A DNA stretch of 17,280 nucleotides from JALWSI01 sp964569095 [NCBI: uncultured Aquificales bacterium] (GCA_964569095.1 CAZMTB010000035.1:1-17280); one strand, 5' to 3'; shown: positions 1 to 7,440, counted from the first letter of the stretch. The notes: generated from the sequence alone by a model not told the origin. A program made the numbers and translations.

Positions 1-569
1 TATTTACTCTCTTTGACTTTTGAGACGAGCTCATCTCTGGTTACCACAGCAACTACATGAAACCCAAGAGACTCTATAACCTCTCTGCCACCTTCCTGGC
101 GGTCCACGAGAGCCACCACCCCAGCGATGTCAAGTCCAAACCCCTTTGCAGCATCTATCGCCTTCAGGGTAGAGCCCCCGGTAGTGATAACATCTTCCAG
201 TATGGCAACCCTATCTCCGGGAGATACCGGACCTTCTATTAGCCTGCAAGTCCCGTGATCCTTGGCACTCTTTCTCACGACGAAGGCACTCAATGGGGTA
301 CCTGCAAGACTGGACGCGTAGGCTGTAGCATACGCGATGGGATCCGCTCCTAAAGTCAATCCCCCTACTGCAGAGACTACCCATTTATTCACCATAGATA
401 AAACAAGGGGACCAATAACGGAAAGACCTTCTGGACTCATAGTGGTAGGTTTACAATCTATATAGTAATTGCTCAATCTACCTGAAGCCAGCCTAAAAAC
501 GGGCCTATCGCTTAACTTGAAAGACCTTTCTATCAAAATATCTACCAATCGGGTTTTAAGATTCCTCAC
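1..569 (-). CDS. pyrE: Orotate phosphoribosyltransferase, 3' end at or beyond left edge
   Basis: Transfers the phosphoribosyl group of PRPP to orotate to give OMP in cytosolic pyrimidine synthesis. Seen: 189 codons from a GTG at 569, preceded by a good ribosome site (AGGTGG). The N-terminal part contains [16 protein letters not shown] (about residues 25-40). The mobile catalytic loop RKSAKDHG is at about 99-106 (Lys100, Lys103, His105), and the PRPP-binding loop [10 protein letters not shown] is at 124-133. The window starts with TA as the first two bases of codon 190, so the frame may end exactly there (TAA/TAG) or continue with Tyr; 185-190 residues is a normal length for the short bacterial form. 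It lies 55 bp downstream of rex on the same strand. Its base composition is much more AT-rich than its neighbours (21 of 60 G/C at 421-480). Identity is secure; the C-terminus is not. Confidence 0.93.
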   Translation of the reverse strand, partial: MRNLKTRLVDILIERSFKLSDRPVFRLASGRLSNYYIDCKPTTMSPEGLSVIGPLVLSMVNKWVVSAVGGLTLGADPIAYATAYASSLAGTPLSAFVVRKSAKDHGTCRLIEGPVSPGDRVAILEDVITTGGSTLKAIDAAKGFGLDIAGVVALVDRQEGGREVIESLGFHVVAVVTRDELVSKVKESK

Positions 570-624
570 TCACCACCTCTTAAAAAGAACAGAACAAGAA
601 CTACAGAGCTTATATAAGTAAGCC

Positions 625-1251
625 TCACTTATCTTGAAGACTCAAGTAAAAGGTCAGAATGTCGAGCTCAGTTCCCATGTCAACGTCTCTCACCGTCATT
701 CCTTCGGGAACCGAAACCTTGGTGGGAACGAAGTTGAGCACTCCCTTCACGTTAGCCTTGGCAAGGCGATCTATAACCTCCTGAACGCTGGATTGGTGAA
801 CCGACACGATGGCAATCTTTATCCCCCTCTCCTGGAGAACCTTCTCCATCTCGTCGGCATGGTAAAGGATACACCCCTCGGGCATCTCCTTGTCGTTGAG
901 GTCTATGTCGAAGGCAGCGGTTATCCTGAAGCCGTGACGCTGAAATCCCTTGTACCTCAAGAGGGCATTGCCAAGGTTACCCACGCCCACCAAGGCCACC
1001 TCGTAAGGGTGGTTCACCCCCATAACTTCCTTGATGTTCTTCTTCAGCTCAGCCACGTAGTAACCCACGCCGCGGGTTCCAAACTCGCCAAAGTAGGCAA
1101 GGTCTTTCCTGATTTGGGCCGGATTGATGCCCGAACGCCTGCCCAGCTCAGCCGAAGAGACCACCGTCATCCCCTCGGCCTCCATCTCGTTGAGACACCT
1201 GAGATAGAGAGAAAGCCTTCCTATGGTAACCTCTGGGATCTTAACCCTCAT
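625..1251 (-). CDS. rex: Redox-sensing transcriptional repressor Rex
   Basis: Homodimeric repressor that reads the NADH/NAD+ ratio and usually controls fermentation, respiration and energy genes. Seen: 208 residues. An N-terminal winged helix (about 1-80) carries the family signature [19 protein letters not shown] (40-58). A Rossmann domain follows with the dinucleotide loop GVGNLG (89-94) and AAFDIDL. The C-terminal domain-swap helix is [17 protein letters not shown]. The frame is open up to an ATG at 1293, but the ATG at 1251 has AGGTGG just upstream and gives the usual Rex N-terminus, so I use it. The 1293 start would sit against the hairpin at 1299-1323. rex is immediately downstream of atpE and upstream of pyrE, all on one strand. 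A degenerate palindrome at 1269-1284 is a poor match to a Rex operator. Confidence 0.96.
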   Translation of the reverse strand: MRVKIPEVTIGRLSLYLRCLNEMEAEGMTVVSSAELGRRSGINPAQIRKDLAYFGEFGTRGVGYYVAELKKNIKEVMGVNHPYEVALVGVGNLGNALLRYKGFQRHGFRITAAFDIDLNDKEMPEGCILYHADEMEKVLQERGIKIAIVSVHQSSVQEVIDRLAKANVKGVLNFVPTKVSVPEGMTVRDVDMGTELDILTFYLSLQDK

Positions 1252-1298
1252 TGCCACCTCATTATGCCTGTGTTCACTTTCACATGAAACCACAAAGC

Positions 1299-1323
1299 GA
1301 TAGGGGGCGTAACGCCCCCTATC
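1299..1323 (-). terminator. Perfect 11-bp hairpin between atpE and rex
   Basis: Arms GATAGGGGGCG (1299-1309) and CGCCCCCTATC (1313-1323) pair perfectly around a TAA loop. On the minus strand it follows the atpE stop by about 20 bases and is followed only by a short T-run (GCTTTGTGG). It could be a weak or read-through terminator, or a processing or stabilising structure that sets atpE levels relative to rex. Confidence 0.6.
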
Positions 1324-1343
1324 ACCGTTTAGCCCGTTAAGGC

Positions 1344-1712
1344 TTAGCCCATAATCAAATGCACAGCCTTGAATGGGTCGGCAAAGAGAATGATCAGAGC
1401 CACCACCAAGGAGTAGATGGTGAGAGCCTCGATCATGGCCAAACCGATGATCATTCCCACTGTCAGCTTTCCTGAAGCCTCAGGGTTACGAGCCATACCC
1501 TGCATGGCTGCGTTTACAGCCATACCCTGGCCGATACCACAGAGACCAGCTGCGATGCCCAAGCCAATGCCCGCGGCAATAGCGGCAAACTTGAGCATGC
1601 CCAAGGCCGCTATCTTCAGCTCAAGCCCTGCAGCAGCCTCAGAGGCCATAGCAGGAGAAACGAGAGCCAGTACCGCTAAAGAAGCCAGAACCCCGTATAC
1701 AACCTTTCTCAA
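1344..1712 (-). CDS. atpE: F-type ATP synthase subunit c with N-terminal signal peptide
   Basis: Forms the rotating ring of the membrane Fo sector that carries the coupling ion. Seen: 122 residues, about 40 longer than E. coli subunit c, because residues 1-23 form a signal-peptide-like segment (MRKVVYG, hydrophobic stretch, AMA before Ser24). Two transmembrane helices follow at about 40-72 and 84-112. They are joined by the polar loop ARNPEASGK, with the ion-binding Glu95 in [13 protein letters not shown]. Gln62 occupies the GxGQG position, but the residue after Glu95 is Ala. EALTIY is the arrangement of chloroplast H+ rings rather than Na+ rings, where Ser/Thr follows Glu, so proton coupling is inferred. 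Start is TTG at 1712, with AAGGAGGG 8 bases upstream. Last of the four atp genes in this cluster. Confidence 0.95.
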   Translation of the reverse strand: MRKVVYGVLASLAVLALVSPAMASEAAAGLELKIAALGMLKFAAIAAGIGLGIAAGLCGIGQGMAVNAAMQGMARNPEASGKLTVGMIIGLAMIEALTIYSLVVALIILFADPFKAVHLIMG

Positions 1713-1760
1713 CGTCTATCCCTCCTTTCACTAGTTGGGGTTATCGTGTTTCCTTCCTTC

Positions 1761-2432
1761 TCAATGCTCTTCGTCCTCCACCGCCAAGGCGATATAGACG
1801 ATGGAGAGCAGCGTGAACACCAACGCCTGGATCAACCCAAAGAATACCGACATGAACATCACCGGCACCGGTACCAGAAGGGGAACCAGGGTGAACAGCA
1901 CCATGAAGAGGTTCTCTTCGCCAAAGATGTTTCCAAAAAGACGAATAGAGAGCGAGAGAATTCTAGCAAAGTGCCCTATGGTTTCTAGCACGAAGATCAC
2001 CGGTGACAACCACCAGACCGGCCCACCAAAGTGCTTGAAGTACTTTATGACTCCGTGCTTCTTGATACCCACAAAATGATAGAAGAAGAACACCACTATG
2101 GCAGGGGCAATGGTGGTGTTCCAGTTACTCGTAGGAGCAGTGAATCCAGGAACCAACCCCAGCCAGTTGGACAAGAGCACGAAGAGGAAAACCGTGGCAA
2201 TCAACGGAAGGTACGGCCGCGGATCCTTGCCCCCCAAGGTGTCCTCCATGAAGTCCAGCATGCCCTCCACGTAGGCCTCCATCACGTTCTGCCACCCCCT
2301 GGGAACTATGCTGAGGGATCTCTTGGCCAGCAGGGCAATAACTATGAGAATCGCCATAACCACCCACACCAGGAAGATGTGGGCATTATGGAGTCCGTGA
2401 CCCAACGGGTTTATAACATACGGTTCGTACAT
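1761..2432 (-). CDS. atpB: F-type ATP synthase subunit a
   Basis: Stator membrane subunit that forms the two half-channels by which ions reach the c-ring. Seen: 223 residues, polytopic (hydrophobic segments near 18-36, 77-95, 107-122, 143-162, 175-200 and 201-218). The essential Arg is Arg164 in [14 protein letters not shown], and the C-terminal helix holds [18 protein letters not shown] with Gln202. Length is short for the family but typical of the thermophile or deltaproteobacterial type. ATG at 2432 lies 5 bp after the atpI stop. The ribosome site GAGGAGG sits inside the end of atpI, about 13 bases from ATG, which suggests translational coupling. It is followed by atpE. F1 and stalk genes (atpF, H, A, G, D, C) are not in the window, so the operon is split. 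Confidence 0.96.
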   Translation of the reverse strand: MYEPYVINPLGHGLHNAHIFLVWVVMAILIVIALLAKRSLSIVPRGWQNVMEAYVEGMLDFMEDTLGGKDPRPYLPLIATVFLFVLLSNWLGLVPGFTAPTSNWNTTIAPAIVVFFFYHFVGIKKHGVIKYFKHFGGPVWWLSPVIFVLETIGHFARILSLSIRLFGNIFGEENLFMVLFTLVPLLVPVPVMFMSVFFGLIQALVFTLLSIVYIALAVEDEEH

Positions 2433-2437
2433 AGGAC

Positions 2438-2797
2438 TCAGGCAACCTCCTCAAGCTCGCGTTTTGTATCGAAAAGATAGAGAAACGGGATCAGGAACAT
2501 TATCGACAACCCAACCACCGAGGCGAGGGGATTCACCACCTTAAACCAGAAGAGGGTTCCCAAAACCGTTCCCATCACCAGATACTTCAATGCCTGGATA
2601 ACGAAGAGGGCCCCCTTTCCTCCGCCGTTCTTCACCACTGGAGCGAGCACCCTTCTCATGAGCCCGAAGTCGCACAGGGCAAGAACCCCACCCACGGCCA
2701 CTCCCAAGGTGACCTTGGGATCCAACCAAGGCAGGCTTGCCACCAGCATACCCCCCAGCAAGGCCCATCCTCTACGCTCCATTCTCGCCAGAACCAT
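2438..2797 (-). CDS. atpI: ATP synthase-associated protein AtpI (subunit I type)
   Basis: Small membrane protein of the ATP synthase I family, reported in other bacteria to help assemble the c-ring and, with AtpZ, to be linked to divalent-cation uptake. Seen: 119 residues with four hydrophobic segments at about 10-24, 28-44, 63-83 and 89-110, Arg/Lys-rich ends, and the terminal [15 protein letters not shown]. The sequence is not strongly conserved, so the call rests on size, topology and position between atpZ and atpB. ATG at 2797 has GAGAGGG upstream and overlaps the last 26 bp of atpZ. A second ATG at 2782 is possible. A 75-residue frame inside it is a shadow. Confidence 0.8.
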   Translation of the reverse strand: MVLARMERRGWALLGGMLVASLPWLDPKVTLGVAVGGVLALCDFGLMRRVLAPVVKNGGGKGALFVIQALKYLVMGTVLGTLFWFKVVNPLASVVGLSIMFLIPFLYLFDTKRELEEVA

Positions 2798-3095
2798 CTT
2801 TTGCCCTCTCGTCCTCCCTCTCAGCCTTGCGCATGCCCTTCAGGGATTCTTTCACCAAGGTGTAGAACCCCGAAGCAAGCCCCAGCAAAAGCCCCCCCAG
2901 CGAACCCCACGGGTTGGTGTGAAACTTGTGATCCACATACACCCCCAACCCGAACCCTATCATGGTGGCAATCACCAGGGTCAGACCCAAGGAGCTGAGG
3001 TTGATAAGCTCTTTTAACCATCTACCGCCTTTTGCGATTACCCTCTCCTCAAGCCTTCCTTCGACCCCTGCTGGAAACGGGGCTCCTTGTAGCAA
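2772..3095 (-). CDS. atpZ: AtpZ-like ATP synthase accessory membrane protein
   Basis: First gene of the membrane ATP synthase cluster, of the two-helix AtpZ (ATPase gene 1) family thought to act with AtpI in Fo assembly or Mg2+/Ca2+ supply. Seen: helix 1 (LSSLGLTLVIATMIGFGLGVYVD), a short loop with HTNPWG, helix 2 (LGGLLLGLASGFYTLV), and a charged tail. That arrangement is the family pattern. The start is unclear. The only standard in-frame start before helix 1 is TTG at 3095, which lacks a good ribosome site and lies upstream of the transcription start predicted from the promoter at 3086-3114. A strong site (GAGGAG, about 3045-3050) instead precedes GTA-ATC at 3041-3036; an AUC start at 3038 would give a normal-length AtpZ. 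Its 3' end overlaps atpI. Confidence 0.8.
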   Translation of the reverse strand: MLQGAPFPAGVEGRLEERVIAKGGRWLKELINLSSLGLTLVIATMIGFGLGVYVDHKFHTNPWGSLGGLLLGLASGFYTLVKESLKGMRKAEREDERAKDGSGENGA

Positions 3096-3114
3096 GGGGG
3101 TATGTTGCAGTCAA
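3086..3114 (-). promoter_or_regulatory. Putative promoter for the atpZ-atpI-atpB-atpE cluster
   Basis: On the minus strand: -35 TTGACT (3114-3109), a 17-base spacer, and -10 TACAAG (3091-3086, four of six consensus matches). It lies in the 61-bp gap between hemL and atpZ. Transcription would start near 3079, inside the longest atpZ frame, which argues for a downstream atpZ start. No terminator hairpin separates hemL, so read-through is also likely. Confidence 0.45.
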
Positions 3115-3156
3115 CCCCTGCTTGTAAAAAATTTCTCAAACTTGGAACCCCATAAT

Positions 3157-4461
3157 CTACAGTATGTTATCCCTTTTCATAGAGAGAATGGCCTCTTCCA
3201 CTGCCCTGGCCGTCTCCTCGAGCTCCTCCGAGGTGTGAACACACGAAATGAAGGCGGCCTCAAACTGGGAAGGTGCCAAGGCAACCCCCCTCTCCAGCAT
3301 CCTCCAGAAGTAGGAGGCATAGAGATCGGTGTTGGATGTGAGTGCATCCTGGTAACTCTCAACGGGGCCAGGGGTGAAGAAGAGACACATCACCGAACCC
3401 ACCCTGTTGATCCAGGCCTTCACGCGGTGCTCATCCAGAATTCCCCTAAGGTTCTCCTCCGCCTGGGACCCAAGCTCCTCCAGACGCTGGTAGGTGCCAG
3501 GGCGAGCCAGTATCTCCAAGGTCTTGGAACCGGCAGCCATGGCAAGGGGATTACCAGAAAGGGTTCCAGCCTGGTAAACCTCTCCAACGGGGGCAACCTG
3601 CTCCATTATCTCCCTCTTGCCACCGTAGGCACCCACGGGAAGGCCACCCCCTATTATCTTTCCAAGGCAGGTGAGGTCGGGCATCACACCGTAGAGTTCC
3701 TGGGCTCCACCGTACGCCACCCTGAAGCCAGTGATAACCTCGTCGAATATGAGCAGGGCACCGTGCTGCCGGGTCAGCTCACGCAGCCCTTCCAGAAACC
3801 CCGGCTCGGGCAGAATCACCCCCGCATTGCACATAACGGGCTCCAGGATCACGGCGGCTATCTCGTTCCCGTTCTTCTCGAAGAGCTCCTCCACGCTATC
3901 CAGCTGGTTGAACCTGGCGATGAGGGTCTCGGAGGTGAAGCTCTCTGGCACCCCCGGGGTGCCGGGCAGTGCGAAGGTGAGCACCCCCGATCCTGCCTTG
4001 GCCAAGAGGTAATCCACGTGCCCGTGGTAACAACCCTCGAACTTCACTATCTTGCTTCTGCCTGTAACCCCACGGGCAAGCCTTATGGCGCTCATGGTGG
4101 CCTCGGTGCCCGAGTTGACGAAACGCACCATCTCTATTGAAGGAACCGCCTCAACCACCTGCTTGGCCATAACCACCTCGAGCTCAGTGAGCGCTCCGAA
4201 ACTGGTTCCCCCCTCGGCGGCCTCTTTAACCGCCTCGATCACCTCGGGATGGGCGTGTCCCAAGATTAGAGGGCCCCACGAGGCCACGTAGTCTATGTAA
4301 GAGTTGCCATCCACATCCCACACCCTCGGGCCCTTCCCCTTGGCAATAACAACGGGAGTACCGCCAACCGAACCAAAGGCCCTAACGGGGCTGTTCACTC
4401 CCCCGGGAAGATACCTGATCGCCTCATCGAATATGGCCTTGGACCTCTCCTGCTTCATCAT
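3157..4461 (-). CDS. hemL: Glutamate-1-semialdehyde 2,1-aminomutase
   Basis: PLP enzyme that converts glutamate-1-semialdehyde to 5-aminolevulinate, the precursor of heme, siroheme and corrinoids in the C5 pathway. Seen: 434 residues, full family length. Features are [17 protein letters not shown] near the N-terminus (18-34), [16 protein letters not shown] (115-130), YHGHVD (145-150), the cofactor-binding FDEVITGFR (239-247) and the Schiff-base Lys268 in [30 protein letters not shown] and a normal C-terminal domain follow. ATG at 4461 is preceded by GAAGGAG at good spacing; the next codon is also ATG. It lies 12 bp downstream of the CorC-type gene and just upstream of the atp cluster. No other heme gene (hemA, hemB) is nearby. 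Identity is certain. Confidence 0.98.
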   Translation of the reverse strand: MMKQERSKAIFDEAIRYLPGGVNSPVRAFGSVGGTPVVIAKGKGPRVWDVDGNSYIDYVASWGPLILGHAHPEVIEAVKEAAEGGTSFGALTELEVVMAKQVVEAVPSIEMVRFVNSGTEATMSAIRLARGVTGRSKIVKFEGCYHGHVDYLLAKAGSGVLTFALPGTPGVPESFTSETLIARFNQLDSVEELFEKNGNEIAAVILEPVMCNAGVILPEPGFLEGLRELTRQHGALLIFDEVITGFRVAYGGAQELYGVMPDLTCLGKIIGGGLPVGAYGGKREIMEQVAPVGEVYQAGTLSGNPLAMAAGSKTLEILARPGTYQRLEELGSQAEENLRGILDEHRVKAWINRVGSVMCLFFTPGPVESYQDALTSNTDLYASYFWRMLERGVALAPSQFEAAFISCVHTSEELEETARAVEEAILSMKRDNIL

Positions 4462-4473
4462 TCTATCTCCTTC

Positions 4474-5724
4474 TCATCCCTTTATCTTGCAAGACATCTC
4501 GGGTATGAACACCCTTCTTATGCTTCTCTCGGTGGTCTCTTGAATGTAGATGGTTACACCATCCAGGGTGATGCTCGAGTTCTCCTCAGGAATGAATCCA
4601 GTGTGGTACAGTATGTGCCCCGCCAAGGTCTCGTAGACGTCGCGCTTGGTAAACCTCAACCCCAGCCTCTCCTCCAGAAGGTCGAGCTCTATCCTGGCGT
4701 CCACCAGGTAACCCCCGGAGACCTTCTCTATCCTCTTCTCACCCCGGGATAGGGAGAGGTCGTATTCGTCCTCTATCTCTCCCACCAGCTCCTCAAGGAT
4801 GTCCTCTACAGTGGTTATACCAACACAGGCACCATGCTCGTTCACCACTATGGCCATCACCTGCCTCTCCCTCTGCATCCTCTTCAAGAGGTCGTCCACG
4901 TGGGTGAACTCAGAGACGAAGAGGGCGGGGCGCAGGAACTGGGACACCTCGGTCTCCCCGCTCTCCGCCTGCATTAAGTCGTAGACCGATACTATGCCTA
5001 TTATCCTGAAGATGTTGCCCGAATAGACCGGCAACCGCGAGAACCCCTTGCTCTGAATGAGCTGTATGGCCTTGGTGACGGGATCGTCCTCACTAAGGGC
5101 CACCACCTCTATGAGGGGTTTCATGGCCTCGCGCACCCTCACATCCCCAAAGGTGAATATGCGCTTTATCAGCTGCTTCTCTTCCTCGAGAATGTCGCTG
5201 CCCTCGGAGTGGTGGTCCAGCAGTATCTTCAACTCGTCCTTCTTGACCAGCAGGCTCTCCCTGTCCTTGTTGTTACCGGCAGGAGTGAGAATCCTGGCCG
5301 TGAAGAGAATTACGCTGCTGACGGGGGAGAACACCTTGGAGAAGAATCGCAAGGGTGGAGCCATAACCAGGCTCACCCTCTCTGGATGCGCCTGGGCATA
5401 GGCCTTGGGCAACATCTCTCCAAAGAGGAGCACCAAGGGCGAAAGTATCAAGGTGGTGTAGAGTTCTGAGCTGATGTGGTGGTGAGACTGAAGGTACCAG
5501 GTTATCAGGGAAGAGTTCAGGACCACGCACAGGTTGGTACCCAGCAAGGTGGTACCGAAGAGCCTGTCGGGGTTCTCGATGAAACGGTACGCAGCCTCTC
5601 CCCTGCCCTCCTCTGCCAATCTCTTCATCTTTATGGGGTTACACGAGATGAGGGCCATCTCGGTTCCCGAGAAGAAGCCCTCCAAGAGGATGAGCAGCGC
5701 CGCTAACAGGAGAACCCAGTCTAT
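4474..5724 (-). CDS. CNNM/CBS/CorC-domain membrane protein (hemolysin C / Mg2+ transport family)
   Basis: Inner-membrane protein of the CorB/CorC, HlyC and CNNM group, whose characterised members take part in Mg2+ export or homeostasis; the ligand here is unknown. Seen: a CNNM domain with FFSGTEMALIS, FIENPDRLFGTTLLGTNL and VLLFGEMLPKAYAQAHPE; a CBS pair (FGDVRVREAMKP through VVNEHGACVGITTVEDILEELVGEI); and a C-terminal CorC/transporter-associated domain (GGYLVDARIELDLLEERLGL and onward). The only standard start in frame that removes little is TTG at 5685, but that would delete the first membrane helix. The frame reads back through DWVLLLAALLILLEG to a stop at 5733-5731. I place the start at ATA 5724, 10 bases after AGGGAGG in the glyQ end, giving 416 residues. 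A GTA at 5730 is the only earlier codon of interest. Confidence 0.9.
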   Translation of the reverse strand: MDWVLLLAALLILLEGFFSGTEMALISCNPIKMKRLAEEGRGEAAYRFIENPDRLFGTTLLGTNLCVVLNSSLITWYLQSHHHISSELYTTLILSPLVLLFGEMLPKAYAQAHPERVSLVMAPPLRFFSKVFSPVSSVILFTARILTPAGNNKDRESLLVKKDELKILLDHHSEGSDILEEEKQLIKRIFTFGDVRVREAMKPLIEVVALSEDDPVTKAIQLIQSKGFSRLPVYSGNIFRIIGIVSVYDLMQAESGETEVSQFLRPALFVSEFTHVDDLLKRMQRERQVMAIVVNEHGACVGITTVEDILEELVGEIEDEYDLSLSRGEKRIEKVSGGYLVDARIELDLLEERLGLRFTKRDVYETLAGHILYHTGFIPEENSSITLDGVTIYIQETTERSIRRVFIPEMSCKIKG

Positions 5725-5726
5725 CT

Positions 5727-6632
5727 CTACTTAGCCTCCCTGGGTTTGTAGCCAAAGGCACCCTTGGCGAGAAGCGGAAAGCCCATCTCTTCCCTCTGCT
5801 TCACATAGGCCTCCGCACACGCCCTGGCCAGCTGGCGAACCCTGGCAACGTAAGAGGTTCTCTCTTTAACGCTGATGGCGTTGCGGGCATCCAGGATGTT
5901 GAAGATGTGGGAACACTTGAGACAGTAGTCGTAGGCTGGGAGAACCAACCCTTTCTCTATCAGGCGCTTGGACTCCTCTTCGCACATCTCGAACATCTTG
6001 AAGTGCATGGCCACGTCTGCCTCTTCGAAGTTGAAGTGAGACCACTCGACCTCCCCTTGGTGGTGCACGTCTCCGTAGGTCACGTTGTCGGTCCATACCA
6101 GGTCGAACACGCTGTCAACCCCCTGGATGTACATGGCGATACGCTCCAGCCCGTAGGTCAACTCCACGCACACGGGCTTGAGATCAATGCCTCCCGCCTG
6201 CTGGAAGTAGGTGAACTGCGTGATCTCCATGCCGTCAAGCCACACCTCCCAACCTATCCCCCAGGCACCGAGGGTGGGAGACTCCCAGTCGTCCTCCACG
6301 AACCTGATGTCGTGCTTCATGGGATCTATCCCCAGGGCGCGAAGGCTATCAAGGTAGAGATCCTGCACGTCCACGGGAGAGGGCTTCAAGATGACCTGGT
6401 ACTGGTAATAGTGTTGCAGCCTGTTGGGATTCTCTCCGTACCTGCCGTCTGTAGGGCGACGGGAGGGCTCCACGTAGGCCACCCTCCAAGGCTCAGGGCC
6501 CAGAACCCTGAGCAGTGTTGCGGGATTCATGGTTCCCGCTCCGACCTCAATGTCGTAGGGCTGTTGTATCACGCAGTTTCTCTCTGCCCAGAACTTCTCC
6601 AGGGTGATAACCACCTCTTGGTATGTCATCAT
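5727..6632 (-). CDS. glyQ: Glycyl-tRNA synthetase alpha subunit
   Basis: Catalytic subunit of the heterotetrameric (alpha2-beta2) glycyl-tRNA synthetase, charging tRNA-Gly in the cytosol. Seen: 301 residues, nearly invariant family sequence: [102 protein letters not shown]. The frame extends to 6692, but I start at the ATG-ATG pair 6632/6629 because GGAGG lies 10 bases upstream and the strong promoter at 6670-6699 would begin transcription near 6663, downstream of 6692. The beta-subunit gene glyS, normally adjacent, is absent: the next gene downstream is the CNNM/CorC protein. Identity is certain. Confidence 0.97.
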   Translation of the reverse strand: MMTYQEVVITLEKFWAERNCVIQQPYDIEVGAGTMNPATLLRVLGPEPWRVAYVEPSRRPTDGRYGENPNRLQHYYQYQVILKPSPVDVQDLYLDSLRALGIDPMKHDIRFVEDDWESPTLGAWGIGWEVWLDGMEITQFTYFQQAGGIDLKPVCVELTYGLERIAMYIQGVDSVFDLVWTDNVTYGDVHHQGEVEWSHFNFEEADVAMHFKMFEMCEEESKRLIEKGLVLPAYDYCLKCSHIFNILDARNAISVKERTSYVARVRQLARACAEAYVKQREEMGFPLLAKGAFGYKPREAK

Positions 6633-6669
6633 CTTCGCAGTTCCTCCTTCCTCGTGCACCGGTGTGGGA

Positions 6670-6699
6670 AGTATAGATAACCCCTTTTGCAAGTGTCAA
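6670..6699 (-). promoter_or_regulatory. Strong sigma70-type promoter for glyQ
   Basis: On the minus strand: perfect -35 TTGACA (6699-6694), an 18-base spacer, and -10 TATACT (6675-6670, five of six). The predicted start is near 6663, about 30 bases before the glyQ ATG. It shares the 100-bp divergent region with the promoter of the glycosylase gene. Confidence 0.75.
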
Positions 6700-6714
6700 T
6701 TGCCAAAGTAGAAT
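6687..6714 (+). promoter_or_regulatory. Putative promoter for the HhH-GPD glycosylase gene
   Basis: Plus strand: -35 TTGCAA (6687-6692), a 16-base spacer, and -10 TAGAAT (6709-6714, five of six). It overlaps the glyQ -35 on the other strand, so the two divergent promoters may compete. The predicted start is near 6721, only about 15 bases before the first ATG. Confidence 0.4.
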
Positions 6715-6724
6715 GCGCGTTTAC

Positions 6725-6748
6725 TTATACCCCTTATGACGGGTATAA
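6725..6748. repeat. Perfect inverted repeat (8-bp arms, 8-bp spacer), operator-like
   Basis: Arms TTATACCC (6725-6732) and GGGTATAA (6741-6748) pair exactly, with centre CTTATGAC. It lies immediately downstream of the predicted plus-strand transcription start and spans the first possible ATG (6736) of the glycosylase. One further GGGTATAA occurs at 7654-7661. It could be a repressor site for the glycosylase or a hairpin over its start; chance is not excluded. Confidence 0.35.
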
Positions 6749-7440
6749 CCCTACTCATGGAGACAGCGGTCTTAAAAAGCGATGCGGCAAGGCACCTTCT
6801 CGTAACCGCTTTCGAGCTCACGCTAAGGAGGTTCGGTCCCCAGCACTGGTGGCCCGGCGACACCCCCTTTGAGGTGATGGTGGGGGCAATACTCACCCAG
6901 AACACCGCCTGGAGCAACGTGGAGAGGGCAATAGGAAACCTGAAAGGAGCCGGGGTTCTCAGCCCGGAGAGAATGATGGACCTGAAACCGGAAGAGCTGG
7001 CCGAGCTAATACGCCCCTCGGGATTCTACAACCTCAAGGCAAAGAGGCTAAGGGAGCTTCTGAAGTTATTGGTGGAAGAGTTCTCAGGAGACCCCCAAGT
7101 CATGGCAGAATCACCGGGGCACACTCTACGCCCCATCCTCCTGGGCATCCGTGGAGTGGGCCCAGAGACTGCAGACTCCATACTGCTCTACGCCCTGGGA
7201 AAACCCTTCTTCGTGGTAGATGCCTACACCAAGAGGATTCTGTTGCGAATGGGAATTGGAAGGTCAGAGTGGGACTACCACCAGATCCAAAGGCTATTCA
7301 TGGAGAACCTCCCAGCAGATCCTGCCCTATACAACGAATTTCACGCCCTATTGGTGGTCACTGCAAAGCACCATTGCAGAAAGAGGGTTGCCCTCTGCGC
7401 CAGCTGCCCGCTGGCCGGGCTATGCCTCTGGCCACGATAG
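6736..7440 (+). CDS. HhH-GPD iron-sulfur DNA glycosylase (MagIII / endonuclease III-like)
   Basis: Base-excision repair enzyme that flips out and removes a damaged base. Seen: 234 residues. LTQNT (53-57) and RPSGFYNLKAKRL (93-105) match the endonuclease III-related group that includes Helicobacter 3-methyladenine glycosylase MagIII. The helix-hairpin-helix is LLGIRGVGPETADSILLYA (135-153), the catalytic Asp is in VVDAYTKR (Asp162), and a complete C-X6-C-X2-C-X5-C iron-sulfur loop holds Cys214, 221, 224 and 230. The Lys that gives endonuclease III its lyase activity is replaced by Glu144, so a monofunctional glycosylase, perhaps for alkylated bases, is inferred. Neither ATG at 6736 nor ATG at 6757 has a clear ribosome site; 6757 would leave the inverted repeat outside the gene. 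It is divergent from glyQ. Confidence 0.88.
   Translation: MTGITLLMETAVLKSDAARHLLVTAFELTLRRFGPQHWWPGDTPFEVMVGAILTQNTAWSNVERAIGNLKGAGVLSPERMMDLKPEELAELIRPSGFYNLKAKRLRELLKLLVEEFSGDPQVMAESPGHTLRPILLGIRGVGPETADSILLYALGKPFFVVDAYTKRILLRMGIGRSEWDYHQIQRLFMENLPADPALYNEFHALLVVTAKHHCRKRVALCASCPLAGLCLWPR

Noticed and set aside
1269-1284. Possible Rex operator upstream of rex (TGTG-N8-CACA)
   Set aside because: Only the four outer bases on each side are symmetric. Known Rex sites need TTGTGAA or TTGTTAA arms, so this match is too weak to call.
634-1287. 217-residue open frame on the plus strand
   Set aside because: Mirror of rex; rex has clear Rossmann and HTH signatures and a ribosome site.
2962-4140. 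392-residue open frame on the plus strand
   Set aside because: It lies entirely antisense to hemL and the atp promoter. The sequence is His/Gly/Leu-rich with no domain, a by-product of hemL avoiding codons whose complement is a stop.
5907-6680. 257-residue open frame on the plus strand
   Set aside because: Antisense to the nearly invariant glyQ, with no recognisable motif.
6633-6692. N-terminal extension of glyQ to 6692
   Set aside because: The extension would contain the strong glyQ -10 element, and the family N-terminus begins at [13 protein letters not shown].
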